64,000 nt of DNA from Symbiodinium kawagutii (taxonomy: Eukaryota > Sar > Dinophyceae > Suessiales > Symbiodiniaceae), in contig VSDK01001399.1 of the NCBI GenBank assembly GCA_009767595.1, positions 94,212 through 158,211 of the forward strand, in the 5' to 3' direction. The notes under the pieces are model-generated. The model was not told the DNA's origin. It saw only the letters and a program-made list of their open reading frames with translations, and did not search any database. Positions within the stretch are counted from its first letter, which is position 1. Each line of letters starts with the position of its first letter. Positions 50,624 through 61,182 of this stretch are shown piece after piece. The translations under genes and the position numbers were made by a program.

Positions 50624-50839
50624 CCATATGGTTTTAGTCTGTTTTGTTTTATGCCCAAAAAAAACATAGTTAATAATGATCTGCATGGAATCTGCATGAA
50701 TCTCCTGTCATTACTAGTGTACATTCTCCTTGTGAAAAAGTTTTTCCGTGATGTTCACAACCCCCTTGTCCATGTCAGAAAACCCGCTAATGCCACACAG
50801 CTTCCACAGACATATCACATGTTTGCTCTGCACCTGTGA
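50624..50839 (+). CDS. Candidate exon starting at an A acceptor
   Basis: Phase 0 CCA TAT GGT: PYGFSLFCFMPKKNIVNNDL, LLSLLVYILLVKKFFRDVHN (membrane helix), VRKPANATQLPQTYHM to TGA. Confidence 0.45.
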   Translation, partial: PYGFSLFCFMPKKNIVNNDLHGICMNLLSLLVYILLVKKFFRDVHNPLVHVRKPANATQLPQTYHMFALHL

Positions 50840-51627
50840 CATGGATGCCAGTAGTAGTTTGTCAGTGATTTCCATGTCGGTGTTCATAGTTCACTGGTAG
50901 TTCACTAGTAGTTTACTAGTAGTTTGCAAGTACAAAATGTATCTCATACTTGACGAGTGAAATGTACACCATTTAACCATGGTAATTTGCTAATCTTATA
51001 TAATATATTTTCATTAATGCTCGTCTTAGTTTAGTTCAATGATTCCTATACTTGATTTAAGTTCTATGAAAATCCACTAACACTAGTGGTTGCAAACTGA
51101 TTGATCATGATTACCATAGTTGATTGAAGGTTATCATTGCTCATGATTACTATGATTGATTAAAGTTGATGAAAATGAACCAACACCATTGATCATAATC
51201 ATCACCTATAGCAATTCATCATATTACTTCAATATACTTCAATTAACTTTATAGTAATCATTAACTTCAATAAACTGTTATCAACTAAAGGTCAATTCAA
51301 TTTCAATGAACTTCCTACTACCCGTTGATGATTTGATCATGCGCAAAGTTCTCAGTGCCTCGCGCTCCGCTCCCAGGCTTCAGGCAGCTCATGAGAAGGA
51401 TCTGCGGGAGAATCGCTTCGTGATCCCAGAAGCAGACGCTCGCGCGGGCGATCGTCGGTGATCACCAGGTCACCAGATTCACCAGGTCACCAGTGGTGAA
51501 GCATGCTTGTTTGGTGGTGATATGGGGGTTGTACAAGGGTTATTAATGGGGGGTTATAAATAGAGGATAATGTTAGCAACAATAATGGTTAATCAACTGC
51601 TGGTGGTTTGAGGATGGCATTTTGTTT
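50840..51627. other. Low-complexity spacer with one GC-rich patch
   Basis: TAGTTTACTAGTAGTTT and AACTTCAATTAACTT-type repeats. A GC-rich patch at 51335-51475 may hold an exon but no frame is clearly better. Confidence 0.4.
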
Positions 51628-51703
51628 TATTTTCGGGTATTTAGGAACACATGGTTGGTTGACCGATATTTTTCATAGGGGTTGACACCACCAACCAGCA
51701 GTG
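51628..51703 (+). mobile_element. Family C element, right part
   Basis: CATGGTTGGTTGACCGATAT and GGTTGACACCACCAACCAG. Confidence 0.65.
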
Positions 51704-51738
51704 ACTTGATGAGTTGATGGTAACCATGGCTACTTGTG

Positions 51739-51844
51739 AGCTGGTTGATGTAAGCTGGGTATCTGGCAGCAGATTCGCCGGCTAAAAGTCAACGGGGTTG
51801 CTGCTAGAATCTGCTGTGAGATACCCAGCTTACATCAACCAGCT
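51739..51844. mobile_element. Unique fold-back element with 38-bp arms
   Basis: The arms 51739-51776 and 51807-51844 are inverted copies with 36 of 38 matches (outer 26 bp perfect), around a 30-bp loop. GGCTACTTG at 51729 and GGCTACCTG at 51845 look like a target duplication. The arms end CTG|GTTGATG and CATCAACCAG|C, so GT-AG removal is possible. No second copy is in the window. Confidence 0.8.
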
Positions 51845-51878
51845 GGCTACCTGACGGAAAACAAAAAATATTTTGCAG

Positions 51879-52164
51879 CATCAGAATCCCCAGCGCTGCC
51901 TGCTGCAAGGATTACAACTCCATAGATGATTGGGAACAGTGGGCCGCTCGACTGCATGAATCGCAGCTGGCATGGAGCGAATGCACTAACGGAACGCCTG
52001 GGAAGCACGACCGAAACAGCCGCAAAAACCAAAGCTTGATCATGTATGACTATCTAGCAGACTGTCGTACTACAGCATTCACGATCATATGTTCCCCATG
52101 GCAACCATCGGCAATCAAGGATGGTTCACAAACCGTTGCAATTTGTCAATTGCTTGGACCATAG
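51879..52164 (+). CDS. Long exon without an ATG start, unknown protein
   Basis: After AAATATTTTGCAG: CKDYNSIDDWEQWAARLHES, QLAWSECTNGTPGKHDRNSR, SLIMYDYLADCRTTAFTIIC, to TAG; 95 codons. The frame also extends upstream through the fold-back right arm. Composition is strongly protein-like; the antisense 61-codon frame is weaker. Confidence 0.55.
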
Positions 52165-52218
52165 AAACAAGATGAAACAAGGCCATTGATACCCAGAAAC
52201 TATGCTCACTCCATGCTT

Positions 52219-52390
52219 AACTGGCTGGTGGTTTTAAACAATTCTACTTTTCCCAAACGTAACTACTAACAAATGGTAGGTTGACCAGGGGTGGTTCAAC
52301 CACTTATTTTTGATAGGGGTGGTTCAACATGCTTATCTAGCTTAACTGCTAAGTATTTTTCATGACGGGGTGGTTCAACCAGCAACCAGT
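52219..52390 (+). mobile_element. Family C element cluster
   Basis: GGCTGGTGGTTTTAAACAATT at the left, then three GGGGTGGTTCAACCA right-end motifs, the last ending AGCAACCAG. Confidence 0.7.
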
Positions 52391-52484
52391 TGGTGGTTTC
52401 TCAAACTTGGGAACCCCTGAATTCATCCATTAAATCACTATTTTTAGGAATAAACCAACCATTTTTGTGGGTCCTTGTTTTGAG
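52390..52484 (+). mobile_element. Family B element supplying an acceptor
   Basis: GTTGGTGGTTTCTCAAACTTG to CTTGTTTTGAG. Confidence 0.85.
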
Positions 52485-52663
52485 AAGCACCCAGTTCAGT
52501 ATGTGAATTCACTGCTTGGTCAAGCCCAGTTGCCATGAAATCTCACTGTGGCAACGACGCGGTTCAGGTGTTGGCCACCGATGCCTCGGGTCGCGCCTTT
52601 CTCTTTGCGAGAGATGACACCAAGGTGCCACGGCTCATGCGGTTGACAACAAAGGGGATCAAC
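52485..52663 (+). CDS. Exon from a B acceptor to a canonical donor
   Basis: Open for the full 179 bp between TTTTGAG and AAC|GTGAGG: SSVCEFTAWSSPVAMKSHCG, NDAVQVLATDASGRAFLFAR, DDTKVPRLMRLTTKGIN. GC-ending codons. Family not recognised. Confidence 0.6.
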
Positions 52664-52889
52664 GTGAGGTTTATAGCCGGTTAATAGTGGTTAATAATGG
52701 ATATAATGGTTGTAGTTTATAATGGCAATAATGGTTAAAATGGTTATAATGGATATTGAGATGGTGGTTTCTTAAAAATGCTAAGGTTGGTGATATTGAT
52801 ATGGTGGTTTATCTTAGGATCGGTTTATAATGATTAAACAGTGGTTGATATTGGGGGATAGAAACCAACAATAACAGTGGAACAACAAC

Positions 52890-53095
52890 ATGTGGTGGTT
52901 TCTTGCAATAGGGAACCCCACAGTTATAGTTGGTCTATGATCATCCACGCTTAATGAATGGGAGATTTGGAGGTACCCCGATTTGGTTGTTTCTCAAGTT
53001 GTAGGGGTACCCCCAACTCATCCAGTTTGATTATTCACAATTGATTGAACTTAGCCGGACATTTTTTGGCTACCCTTATTTTGAGACACTCCAAC
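52890..53095 (+). mobile_element. Two adjacent family B elements
   Basis: GGTGGTTTCTTGCAATAGGG at 52893 and GGTTGTTTCTCAAGTTGTAGG at 52984; the first lacks its right end and runs into the second, which ends TTTTGAGACACTCC. Confidence 0.75.
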
Positions 53096-53102
53096 CATAT
53101 AT

Positions 53103-53192
53103 GCATGGCTACGGGTAAATATTTGCCAACCAAAAGATGGGTAGTGGTGAGCCCATCAGTCTGGGCTACAGGGTTTTGACCCACAGCCATAA
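53103..53192 (+). mobile_element. Family A element with internal deletion
   Basis: ATGGCTACGGGTAAATATTTG to TTTTGACCCACAGCCAT in only about 88 bp. Confidence 0.75.
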
Positions 53193-53738
53193 TATAATGA
53201 GGAAGAATGATCATTCACAACCTTAAGATCATCTCAGTATTATTTTAGGATCATCATTCTTGTTGGGAAAAATGGTTAAGACATGCGAAGAATAGTGGTT
53301 TTTGGTATTACTATACTACTGATATTGATTGTTCCATCGATATTCATGTGGCTTTGGGTCCCCCGTACCGTGGTGAAGAATACTGCTATTGATGTTTGAA
53401 AGGTACTGACGAAGCCTATGCGACCGCGGTGGATGATAACCATTATCATTAGCTCAATAGATTTTGATCAATTTTGATCATGGTGAAGGATTAATGAATG
53501 ATTATGATAAAATCATTTATTATGGTCAATGAGTATGATAATGATAGATGGTTAACCATCATAAGTAATTAATGATCAATGCTGGTTTGGGTCATGATGG
53601 CTATTAAGATACAGAAGAAGGACCAACAATCTTTGTCGCATCTACTCCTCTTTGCAATATGTGGCACTCATTTACACCGATACAAACATAAGTAGACCAT
53701 CCCTGAGAAGAGTTTCAATTTCAAAGCTCCCACACTAA

Positions 53739-53852
53739 ACCACCAGCTACGCAGCAGTTGATCCAGCGATGGTGATAGGCAAGGAACCATGTGATGGAAA
53801 GAAGTTGGTGGATGTTTTGTTTCCTCGAATTGTGGAAAAGGAATTCATTTGA
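53739..53852 (+). CDS. Candidate exon, unknown protein
   Basis: AAVDPAMVIGKEPCDGKKLV then DVLFPRIVEKEFI to TGA. Confidence 0.45.
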   Translation, partial: TTSYAAVDPAMVIGKEPCDGKKLVDVLFPRIVEKEFI

Positions 53853-53906
53853 ATAAAGAGTGAAATGATTCAAGTGATTCTCCATTGCCAAGTCTTGCTT
53901 TAACAG

Positions 53907-54038
53907 TGGAATGTTGCAAGCGGATTTGATTCGAAGCCAGGGGAACCTGGAGCACCGGCACAGCTAAGAATATGCGGGGTTTCAGATATGGAAACTTCAC
54001 AGATCCCTTCTTTCAGGACGGTTCAGCAGTTCAGTTAG
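53907..54038 (+). CDS. Candidate exon with acceptor, unknown protein
   Basis: TCTTGCTTTAACAG, then SGFDSKPGEPGAPAQLRICG and VSDMETSQIPSFRTVQQFS to TAG. Confidence 0.5.
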   Translation, partial: WNVASGFDSKPGEPGAPAQLRICGVSDMETSQIPSFRTVQQFS

Positions 54039-54089
54039 TGGTACTGGGGGCTCTGCCATAGCTGGGATCCCGCGCTTGCAGGCTCCTCC

Positions 54090-54317
54090 ATGTATCCGTG
54101 CAAGACCCAGTTCCGGTTGCAGTGTTCAGTCCACGTTCGGCTGTTCCATTGCTTGCTAGCTGATGAGGCTTCTTGTTTGCGGGGAGGGGGGCATCATCAC
54201 ATTTCAGGGGCTGGGAAAACAGACATTGAGAAAAAACCTGTGCGTATATATACCTACTGTTACAGAGAGCCTCATCTTTGTCACATTTTTCAACTAGCTT
54301 ATCTTGAACTATCTTGA
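54090..54317 (+). CDS. Weak candidate exon
   Basis: YPCKTQFRLQCSVHVRLFHC; a competing frame reads APPCIRARPSSGCSVQSTFG after GCTTGCAG at 54081. Confidence 0.3.
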   Translation: MYPCKTQFRLQCSVHVRLFHCLLADEASCLRGGGHHHISGAGKTDIEKKPVRIYTYCYREPHLCHIFQLAYLELS

Positions 54318-54346
54318 AACATTTGGGAATCTCTCTTAATCAACAG

Positions 54347-54496
54347 GATTGGACAAACTCACTTCTTGTTCCTACCATTCAAACAGTTTGGATATCGGCA
54401 CTCCGATTCAAAGACTTCTTGCAGATAGTTCAAGGACAGTCAGAGGCAATTTACCCATCGATCGATGCATCACAGATCGGCCAAGAGTACAGCCAC
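54347..54496 (+). CDS. Exon with strong acceptor, unknown protein
   Basis: CTCTTAATCAACAG|G, then DWTNSLLVPTIQTVWISALR, FKDFLQIVQGQSEAIYPSID, ASQIGQEYSH and CAC|GTACTT. Phase 0 at both ends. Balanced composition. Confidence 0.6.
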
Positions 54497-54542
54497 GTAC
54501 TTGCCTGCATGGTTAATTAAGCTTTATCTTTGTATAAACCAA

Positions 54543-54650
54543 CATGGGTGTTTCTCAAAATAGGGGTACCCCTATATCATCCATTACTAGTCATTTATAG
54601 TAATAAACCAACCATTTTTTGGGGTTCCCTATTTTAACAAACCACCTTAT
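54543..54650 (+). mobile_element. Family B element
   Basis: ATGGGTGTTTCTCAAAATAGG to CCCTATTTTAACAAACCACC. Confidence 0.85.
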
Positions 54651-54682
54651 ATAAACCACCATTAACCCCAACATTACTTGCA

Positions 54683-54813
54683 GATTGCATCCGGTGCCAA
54701 GGGAACCCTCAGATCCACCACTTGACTGCACTGGACATCGCTATGGATTGGCTGCTCGGCGCGTGGACAGGCTGATTCTCATCGTTTCGGGTGGTTGGTG
54801 GTTGCAAACATCC
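54683..54813 (+). CDS. Exon ending at a B donor
   Basis: CATTACTTGCAG, then LHPVPREPSDPPLDCTGHRY, GLAARRVDRLILIVSGGWWL, QTS to ATCCG|GTGGTTTTTC. Confidence 0.5.
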
Positions 54814-54975
54814 GGTGGTTTTTCAAGCCATAGGGAACCCAAAAAATGGTTGGCTTATTTTTGTAAATTTATATAAATCGCTGTTTCTCAAAATATGGGA
54901 CTCCAAAAAATATCGGTTTATTACTTTAGATAATGATTCAACACAAGGATGATTTCGGGGTACCCCTATTTAGAG
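54814..54975 (+). mobile_element. Tandem pair of family B elements
   Basis: GGTGGTTTTTCAAGCCATAGG opens a copy without a right end; CTGTTTCTCAAAATATGGG at 54890 opens the second, which ends CCCCTATTTAGAG. Confidence 0.8.
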
Positions 54976-55029
54976 AAACCACCATATTCAGGCTGTGTAC
55001 AACTTGATGCTTTGGCAAGGGCTTTGTGA
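54976..55029 (+). CDS. Short exon at a B acceptor
   Basis: KPPYSGCVQLDALARAL to TGA, or in another frame HHIQAVYNLMLWQGLCEPWA. TTTG|GCAAGG is a possible GC donor. Confidence 0.35.
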   Translation, partial: KPPYSGCVQLDALARAL

Positions 55030-55225
55030 GCCCTGGGCGTGATTCTTAATTCCGAACCCCTTGAGGTTCCCATGCAACAAAGGCCATGGATGGAGCAGGG
55101 TTCCCTTCATATTCCTTGTGGCCTTTCCCTTTTGGTCTCAGGAAATCACTCCGATCAGTCTCCACGGGAATGGATGGACGGATGTGTTTCTATGATTGGA
55201 AGATGCTCGGTTGCAAATTCTGTAG

Positions 55226-55498
55226 CGGTGCTTCTCCTCGATCTTCTCGCCATCTTCAACGGATCTTAATCATGATGTGACTCTTGCTGCAGTTGGCAGG
55301 CGCATTTTTGCCGCTGCAGAGCCGCAGGTTCTTTTCGTTGTGCGTTTCATCACGGTGATCCACGTAGATTTCAAGCATGTACATCAGCTTCTCAGTTCAC
55401 CTTTCAACCGTCCAACTTTTTGGAGTAGCTTCTCAGTCATCAGCTTTTGTGGAGTCAAGAGTCAAGAATCCTTTCATCAGCTTCTCAGCTTCTCATGA
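55226..55498 (+). CDS. Candidate exon with a membrane segment
   Basis: 91 codons: SSIFSPSSTDLNHDVTLAAV, GRRIFAAAEPQVLFVVRFIT, VIHVDFKHVHQLLSSPFNRP to TGA. CAGCTTCTCAG recurs three times in its 3' half. Two other frames are open in the block just before (55039-55280). Confidence 0.45.
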   Translation, partial: RCFSSIFSPSSTDLNHDVTLAAVGRRIFAAAEPQVLFVVRFITVIHVDFKHVHQLLSSPFNRPTFWSSFSVISFCGVKSQESFHQLLSFS

Positions 55499-55599
55499 CA
55501 TCCATGGGACGCTCAGGAAGGACCAGTTGATTCACGAGGTTTTGCCTTCGAAGGTTCGAGAGAACCGCTGATCGAACCCAACCTCTCACCCTTTGAAAT

Positions 55600-56500
55600 T
55601 GTCAGGTCACCATTACAAGGCGGAGGATAGCAACAGACTTGATGGTGGATGATTTAAAGCGTATGTAAATTTGACTTTGGTCTACAATTGGATCATATAT
55701 GATCATTTATATATAAGCCATTCTTTTATCAGAACAATAATAATAGTAACAATAGTAACCATTATTAATGGCAAGTTAATGAACCATGATTATGATGAAT
55801 TGATAAGATTAATATCTGATTGCAACAATAATGCTTACTATGTTTTGATACGTTGGTGTTTGTATGGAAACCAAAACACTGGTGACTCCACTGGTGGCTC
55901 CGCACTGGGAGCCAGACACGGATTCTTTGGTCGTCAACAATGGTTCATGATGGTTAACAATGACAATGGTTGGTGATAGTCAGTAATGATGGCTCATAAT
56001 GGTTCACAATGGTTCCCAACGGTTTCAATTGGTTCATAATGGTTCAGAATAGTTTCAATTGGTTCATAGTGGTTCAGAATGCTTCATAGTGGTCGATGTA
56101 ATGGTTGATGCAATGGTCAATGTAATGGTTTATGGTTAATGCAACAGTTGATTTAACGCATAATGTAATGCTTAACGTAAAGGTGAATGATGGTTCATGA
56201 TAGTTGACAATGGTTGGCATAATGAAATTAATGGTTCACAATGGTTAATAAGGTAGTGGTTGACACCCGTCAAGATAGTTAAACGGGGTTGATGATTGCG
56301 AGTGATGATGAACTTACTTAGTGTTTCTTCAGAATGTTTCTTAATCATGGTGAACAATGATCAATGCGGGACCATCAATGATGTTTGAGCCATAAACGAT
56401 CCAATTTTCAACCGTGAAAGCACTTCACCCCACTGTTGAGAGGGAAACCAGGGAAAGCCACCATTTTCGTCAGGTTTCCCATAAGTTTCCTGTACTTCAA
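55600..56500. other. Low-complexity spacer
   Basis: ATGGTTCATAATGGTTCAGAA-type repeats, the complement of the ACCATCATT background. A frame at 55671-55976 is not supported. Confidence 0.5.
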
Positions 56501-56504
56501 TCAG

Positions 56505-56582
56505 TCATCCACTGGAACAACGCGCGGCTGGGAGCGGCTCGCTGCAGCTGGCGCCGCAAGATGCCAGGTGGTGAGTTGCAAG
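56505..56582 (+). CDS. Short exon with acceptor and donor
   Basis: GTACTTCAATCAG start; IHWNNARLGAARCSWRRKMP then GGELQ; TTGCAAG|GTGAGC end (phase 1). Confidence 0.55.
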
Positions 56583-56789
56583 GTGAGCGACAGCTTTGGA
56601 GCATTGAATGCATGCTTTGAGATGGCATCCTGGCGCAGTCCCAGGGGGGCTGTTGATGACTGGATGAGTTAGGGGAATGGGGGTAGGAGTTACGGACATA
56701 GATGATCTAGTTCAATGGCCAATCTCTTAGTTACTAGTTGTGGATAGTTATAGGCTAACTAGAATTTAGTAGTGGAGAGTTTTGGTACA

Positions 56790-56973
56790 TATGATGGTTT
56801 CTCAAAAGAGGGGGTACCCCCAAAATCATCCTTCATTAGCCATTTATGTTAATAAACCATCCATGACTTGGATCTCCATATGGTGGTTTCTCAAAATAGG
56901 GGTACCCCTAAATCATCCATCTATACTTACTTAGTAGTATTAAACCCACCGTTTTGGGGTCCCATATTTTGAG
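56790..56973 (+). mobile_element. Two adjacent family B elements
   Basis: ATGATGGTTTCTCAAAAGAGG (right end truncated) followed by CATATGGTGGTTTCTCAAAAT to CCATATTTTGAG. Confidence 0.85.
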
Positions 56974-57045
56974 AACCCCCCCATATAGTTTCATGGAGAA
57001 TCTGAACCAAGGTCGAACTGCCGGCGCACCTCGTAGCGCGGGTAG
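56974..57045 (+). CDS. Candidate exon at a B acceptor
   Basis: PPYSFMENLNQGRTAGAPRS to GCGG|GTAGAA. The frame stays open to 57280. Confidence 0.4.
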
Positions 57046-57185
57046 AACTCTGGTGGTGCATAGATCCCGGCTGTTTGTTGAAGTTCAAGCTTTGGCGGGG
57101 AAATCACCAGCGATTTCATGGCAAAATGGAAGGTGGTCCAGCATTGAACCACCATCTTCCCTTGGTTTCCCATGCCCAAACCCAG

Positions 57186-57266
57186 GAAAGAATGCTGGTT
57201 GGGAGCAGCAATGGTCATCTCTACGTCATGGATTTGACCACTGCCAAGCTCCTCAGCAGCCTGTGA
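57186..57266 (+). CDS. Candidate exon resembling one blade of a beta-propeller
   Basis: GCCCAAACCCAG acceptor, then ERMLVGSSNGHLYVMDLTTA and KLLSSL to TGA. VGSSNGHLYVMD-T-KL is the kind of strand pattern seen in WD40 or PQQ repeats. One repeat only, so the call is tentative. Confidence 0.4.
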   Translation, partial: ERMLVGSSNGHLYVMDLTTAKLLSSL

Positions 57267-57420
57267 AACTGCGGTCATAGGTTGGTTCACTGTTGTCGTG
57301 CTTACAAGGTTTTATGAGATTTTATGGGGGTTATGATGGTTGATAATGGTTTATGATAGGAGATGATACCCAACACGATGGTAAAACAAGGTACAACAAG
57401 CATGCTAATCGATGATTTTA

Positions 57421-57592
57421 ACCACGATTGAAATGATGCTTAAAACCACCCAGTACAATATGATGCTTATCACCACACATTACAATATGACTAGAGACAA
57501 TATTAACCACGATTGAAATGATGCTTATAACCACCCATTGCAATATGACCCTAGATAATGTTGTTAGCCACGATCAGAATCATGATCTGAAT
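57421..57592 (+). repeat. 85-bp tandem repeat
   Basis: ACCACGATTGAAATGATGCTT at 57421 and 57506, with a diverged third start near 57570. Confidence 0.8.
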
Positions 57593-58092
57593 CATGACTT
57601 ATCACCACTATGAGATGTTTACATAACTGGCTGCACTGCCAGAGCATTCTGCTCTCTTGAGGCAGTGTGAGCACTCTTGAACCGATGCTTCGAATCACTA
57701 TAAGATGCTTATAGAGAATGATAGTTGCAACAATTGTCTACTGGCGAGATCTGGGACTTTTCATAGAGAATCAGCTGCGAAATCTAAGTTGATGCTGATT
57801 TGTGCCATTGCGACTGACCACTACATACCATTACAAGATATTACCAGATTGTATCAGCATCAACCCACCGGCTATTGGCCAGCTCCGTGCACCGATTGAT
57901 ACCAATATCTTTGATTTTCTTTTTTCTACCACATATGATGTGGGATTCAGTATGAGTCTACCTCGAATAAAACAAAGTTGTAGCTTTTGCGAGGTAGTTT
58001 ACCTATGACAGCAGATGTTTGGTGCCACTTGAACAGTTTCCAAAACCCCAATCAGCTCAGGGAGCGGTTTGGAGCCAGGTGTATCCCTATAA

Positions 58093-58306
58093 CCTTTTAA
58101 TGGGGGAGCTAAGGAGCCACCAGGAGGGTTCCAACCGGAAGGTAGTAAGTACAGGAATGCCTACGCACCAACCGGCCCTCACTTCGCCGCTCTAAGGCCA
58201 GTGCTGGCACTTCACGGTCACAAATCCATGATCCGACGAGCGGCTTGGCAGCTGTCATCAGTCACCTGCTCTGTGGCATTTCTAGTTGGCGTACCATTCA
58301 AAACCG
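58093..58306 (+). CDS. Exon with canonical donor, unknown protein
   Basis: Open from 58093; the likely acceptor is AGTACAG at 58154. AYAPTGPHFAALRPVLALHG, HKSMIRRAAWQLSSVTCSVA, FLVGVPFKT then ACCG|GTGAGT (phase 1). Strong GC-ending codons. The first 50 bp overlap the short GGAGCTAAGGAGCCACCAGG repeat. Confidence 0.55.
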
Positions 58307-58329
58307 GTGAGTTTGAGGCCAACCAGTTT

Positions 58330-58612
58330 TGAATACCAGAGTGTACAATAGTATACAGGGTATACACATGTATACACTATTGATTATTCATAGTTTCAGG
58401 GTATACAGGGTATTCACTATTAATGAACTATTGTTTTTTACAGGGTGTACAATAGTCTTGGATGGCTTATACCCACTAACTTAGGCTTTTAGTGTTTTTG
58501 GGATATGATTGGTTTACCATACAACCACTAAAAGTATATTTTTAGCAAGGGATCTATAAGCCACCAAGTTTATTACAGGGTATACAATAGTAATTCGAAT
58601 AACTATTCATCA
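58330..58612. repeat. GGGTATACAATAGT repeat with an inserted E element
   Basis: TACAGGGTATACA(C/A)TA units recur; the E element (58460-58569, GGATGGCTTATACCC to ATAAGCCACCAAG) interrupts them within the intron after 58306. Confidence 0.75.
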
Positions 58613-58617
58613 TTCAG

Positions 58618-58760
58618 GGCGGTTTTTCGGTGCTTGCTCCTGGCCGCCTTGCCGTCGAGTCCGCGCTTCGCGGTTCGTGTTCTTTTGCTGCCGCGGAAAA
58701 GCCGTGCGTTGTTTGGCACACCGAGCTGCGCGTGCTATACGAGCTGCGACGATCATTGGG
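58618..58760 (+). CDS. Candidate exon, unknown protein
   Basis: TTCATCATTCAG precedes. VLAPGRLAVESALRGSCSFA, AAEKPCVVWHTELRVLYELR; a second frame is Arg/Cys-rich. The block is GC-rich and ends near TTGG|GTACCG. Confidence 0.45.
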
Positions 58761-58805
58761 TACCGATATGAATAATAATTTGGTTGTTGTTTTCAATAAT
58801 GTTTA

Positions 58806-58880
58806 TTTGCACTAGTGACTATAAACAACTGGTTGGTTGACTTAGGCATATTGCTCATAGGGGTGGTTCAACCACCAAAG
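58806..58880 (+). mobile_element. Family C element, right part
   Basis: ACTGGTTGGTTGACTTAGG and GGTGGTTCAACCACCAAAG. Confidence 0.6.
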
Positions 58881-60980
58881 AGATAATGATCAACTTGGTT
58901 GTAGGCTTGAGCAGCGTCACACAGTGATTCATTTTTATCATGACATGGTCTACTCCGACTGGCGATAAAGTTTGGTCACTTGCCTTCCCCTGATTATGAA
59001 CCATCATGGCCAACACTTTTAGGCATCATCAAGCAGCATGAACCCTTGTCGAAACATCATGAAGCAGCATTGTCAACTACGGTTTATTATCATTTTTTGT
59101 TGGTTCATCGTTATTTATTATGGTCAATCATCATCAATTCAATTCTCAGTATCAACCATCACTAAGTATTACAAGATATGATTCAACATCAATAGTAATG
59201 ATACTCAGCCATCATTGCTCATCACAAACCACGATCAGCTATGTACAATTTACCATCAACACGCATCCTCAACTGGCTACATAATGATCATTGACCCAAT
59301 GCTTTTTGATGGGCAGCCAGTGTTGCCTTTAATCATGACTCAAGGTCGTACAACCGCGGTCACAACGATGATCAATCAGCATTGGTTAACCATTTGCATG
59401 GCCATTGTTACCCATTTTCAAGTACAACTAACCACCATGAGTATCACTAACCATCGCTAATCATTCTTCCTAACCACATGAACCATCAATATTGCTTGCA
59501 GTGTTGTTTCACTGACACTACACGTCATGAACCAGAACCATTGACCATTCTGTTTGTGACATACCATGACTTTAATGAATCATCTTGAATGATCATTTTG
59601 AATTTATAAACATCAATAAGCATTATTGTCAACCATCACTATCTATCATGAACAACCATGGACCATCACTAATCGTCATTTACGATCTTTATTGGGTTGA
59701 CAAACCAACCTGGCAATAGGATTTCCACCATTTCTAGCTGTTTTCCATGTGTTTCCTATTGACTAAGATGATTTTCCATTGCAACTAGTGGGTTAGTTTG
59801 CCAAAGGGTGGCCACTTCTCTGATTGAATCAAACATCAGCAATCATCATTTAGCAGCTGATCAGCCATGATAAACCTTTTTTAGTTGGTTATTGTTATTG
59901 ACCATCATGGTGTAACATCAACCATCCATCGCTCATTAACCATCATCGATCATTACTGAGCATCATTATCCATTACAACATGTTTCAACCATTATTGACC
60001 AGATGTTAACCCTATGATAAACCAACATTAATTGTCATGAATGCACCCTCATTAACATCATTGACCGCCATTGACCAATATTATCATCAGAGTACAATCC
60101 TTAGCCAGTAATTGACTATCAAATAATCCATATGATTAATCACTGCTTAGCATCATTAAGCATCAGTAACTGCCACTGCAAATGTATTAACCATCATCCA
60201 GCAACATTGTTTGAACCATGCTTGACCATTATTGATTCCTCCTGCGCCAAAAATCTCGGCTACGCTGGGGCTAGCCTAGTAGGCTGAGGCCAGTGAACTA
60301 ACAAAGTAAATCATTGTCGATCATTCTACCAATCATCATTTATCACTACATCACATATGAAGCATCACTAATCGTCACATACCATATGGGGGGTTCTCAC
60401 AATAGGGGACACCCAAATCATCTAACATTAACCATTTGTAGTAGTAAAACAACTATTTTTTGGGTTCCCTATTTTTGAGAAACACCCATATACTAACCAT
60501 CATCAGCCAACATTATCTTAACCATGTTTGACCATTATTGATCATCGTCCTTCAGCTCACTTTCCGTCAGGTCAAAGCAGGTTGGAGTCAGAACTTGGCG
60601 GCTTCTGCATCTATGGACGGTCACTGGACCGGTGCCAGGTGCTTGGCGGTAGGTGTTAATGGTGCCTGAGGTATTGCTTATTGATGCTTGATAATGGTGA
60701 ATGATTGGATTATGCATCCTGTTAACTGATTGTTGATCAGCATATACGATTAAGCCATCAGCTGGTTATAATTGTACTGGTGAACCATACGGCTATCAAC
60801 AATATATCAACCAGTATAACCCATCAGCTGGTTATCAAGGATCATCAACCTGTATCAACAGTATATCATTAAAAGTGCGAATTGTTGATACTAATTGATG
60901 ATGCTTGATCAGCAGGTTAATGATGGTTGCTGCTTGTGGTGAGCATGGCATCCACCACGCTATCACTACGTTGACTTGTG
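58881..60980. other. Long AACCATCATT low-complexity stretch
   Basis: Two kilobases of degenerate ACCATCATTGACC sequence with a small GC-rich patch near 60245 and a 60-codon antisense frame at 60535-60717. Within it, 60387-60490 is a family B element (GGGGGGTTCTCACAATAGGG to TTTTTGAGAAACACCC). Confidence 0.6.
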
Positions 60981-60987
60981 GAGATGC

Positions 60988-61073
60988 AGACCCCTAAAGG
61001 AGCTCAAAAGCAGCGCGAAGCGGTTCTTGGGGCCTTGGGGATCCTGGGGGTTGTACCTGATATGTGGCTATGG
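60988..61073 (+). CDS. Exon ending at an A donor
   Basis: GTGGAGATGCAG, then TPKGAQKQREAVLGALGILG and VVPDMWLW, ending TGG|GTCAAT in phase 0. GC-ending codons. WLW is from the A terminal repeat. Confidence 0.55.
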
Positions 61074-61182
61074 GTCAATATTAACCAACCAATCATGAGG
61101 GATAAGAACCAACAATAAGAAGGAAAACAATGGTTGATAGTAGGGGAAACCGGGGGTACAGGGTATTGACCCATAGCCATAT
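61064..61182 (+). mobile_element. Family A element, left member of an inverted pair
   Basis: GTGGCTATGGGTCAATATTAA to GGTATTGACCCATAGCCATAT. Confidence 0.9.
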
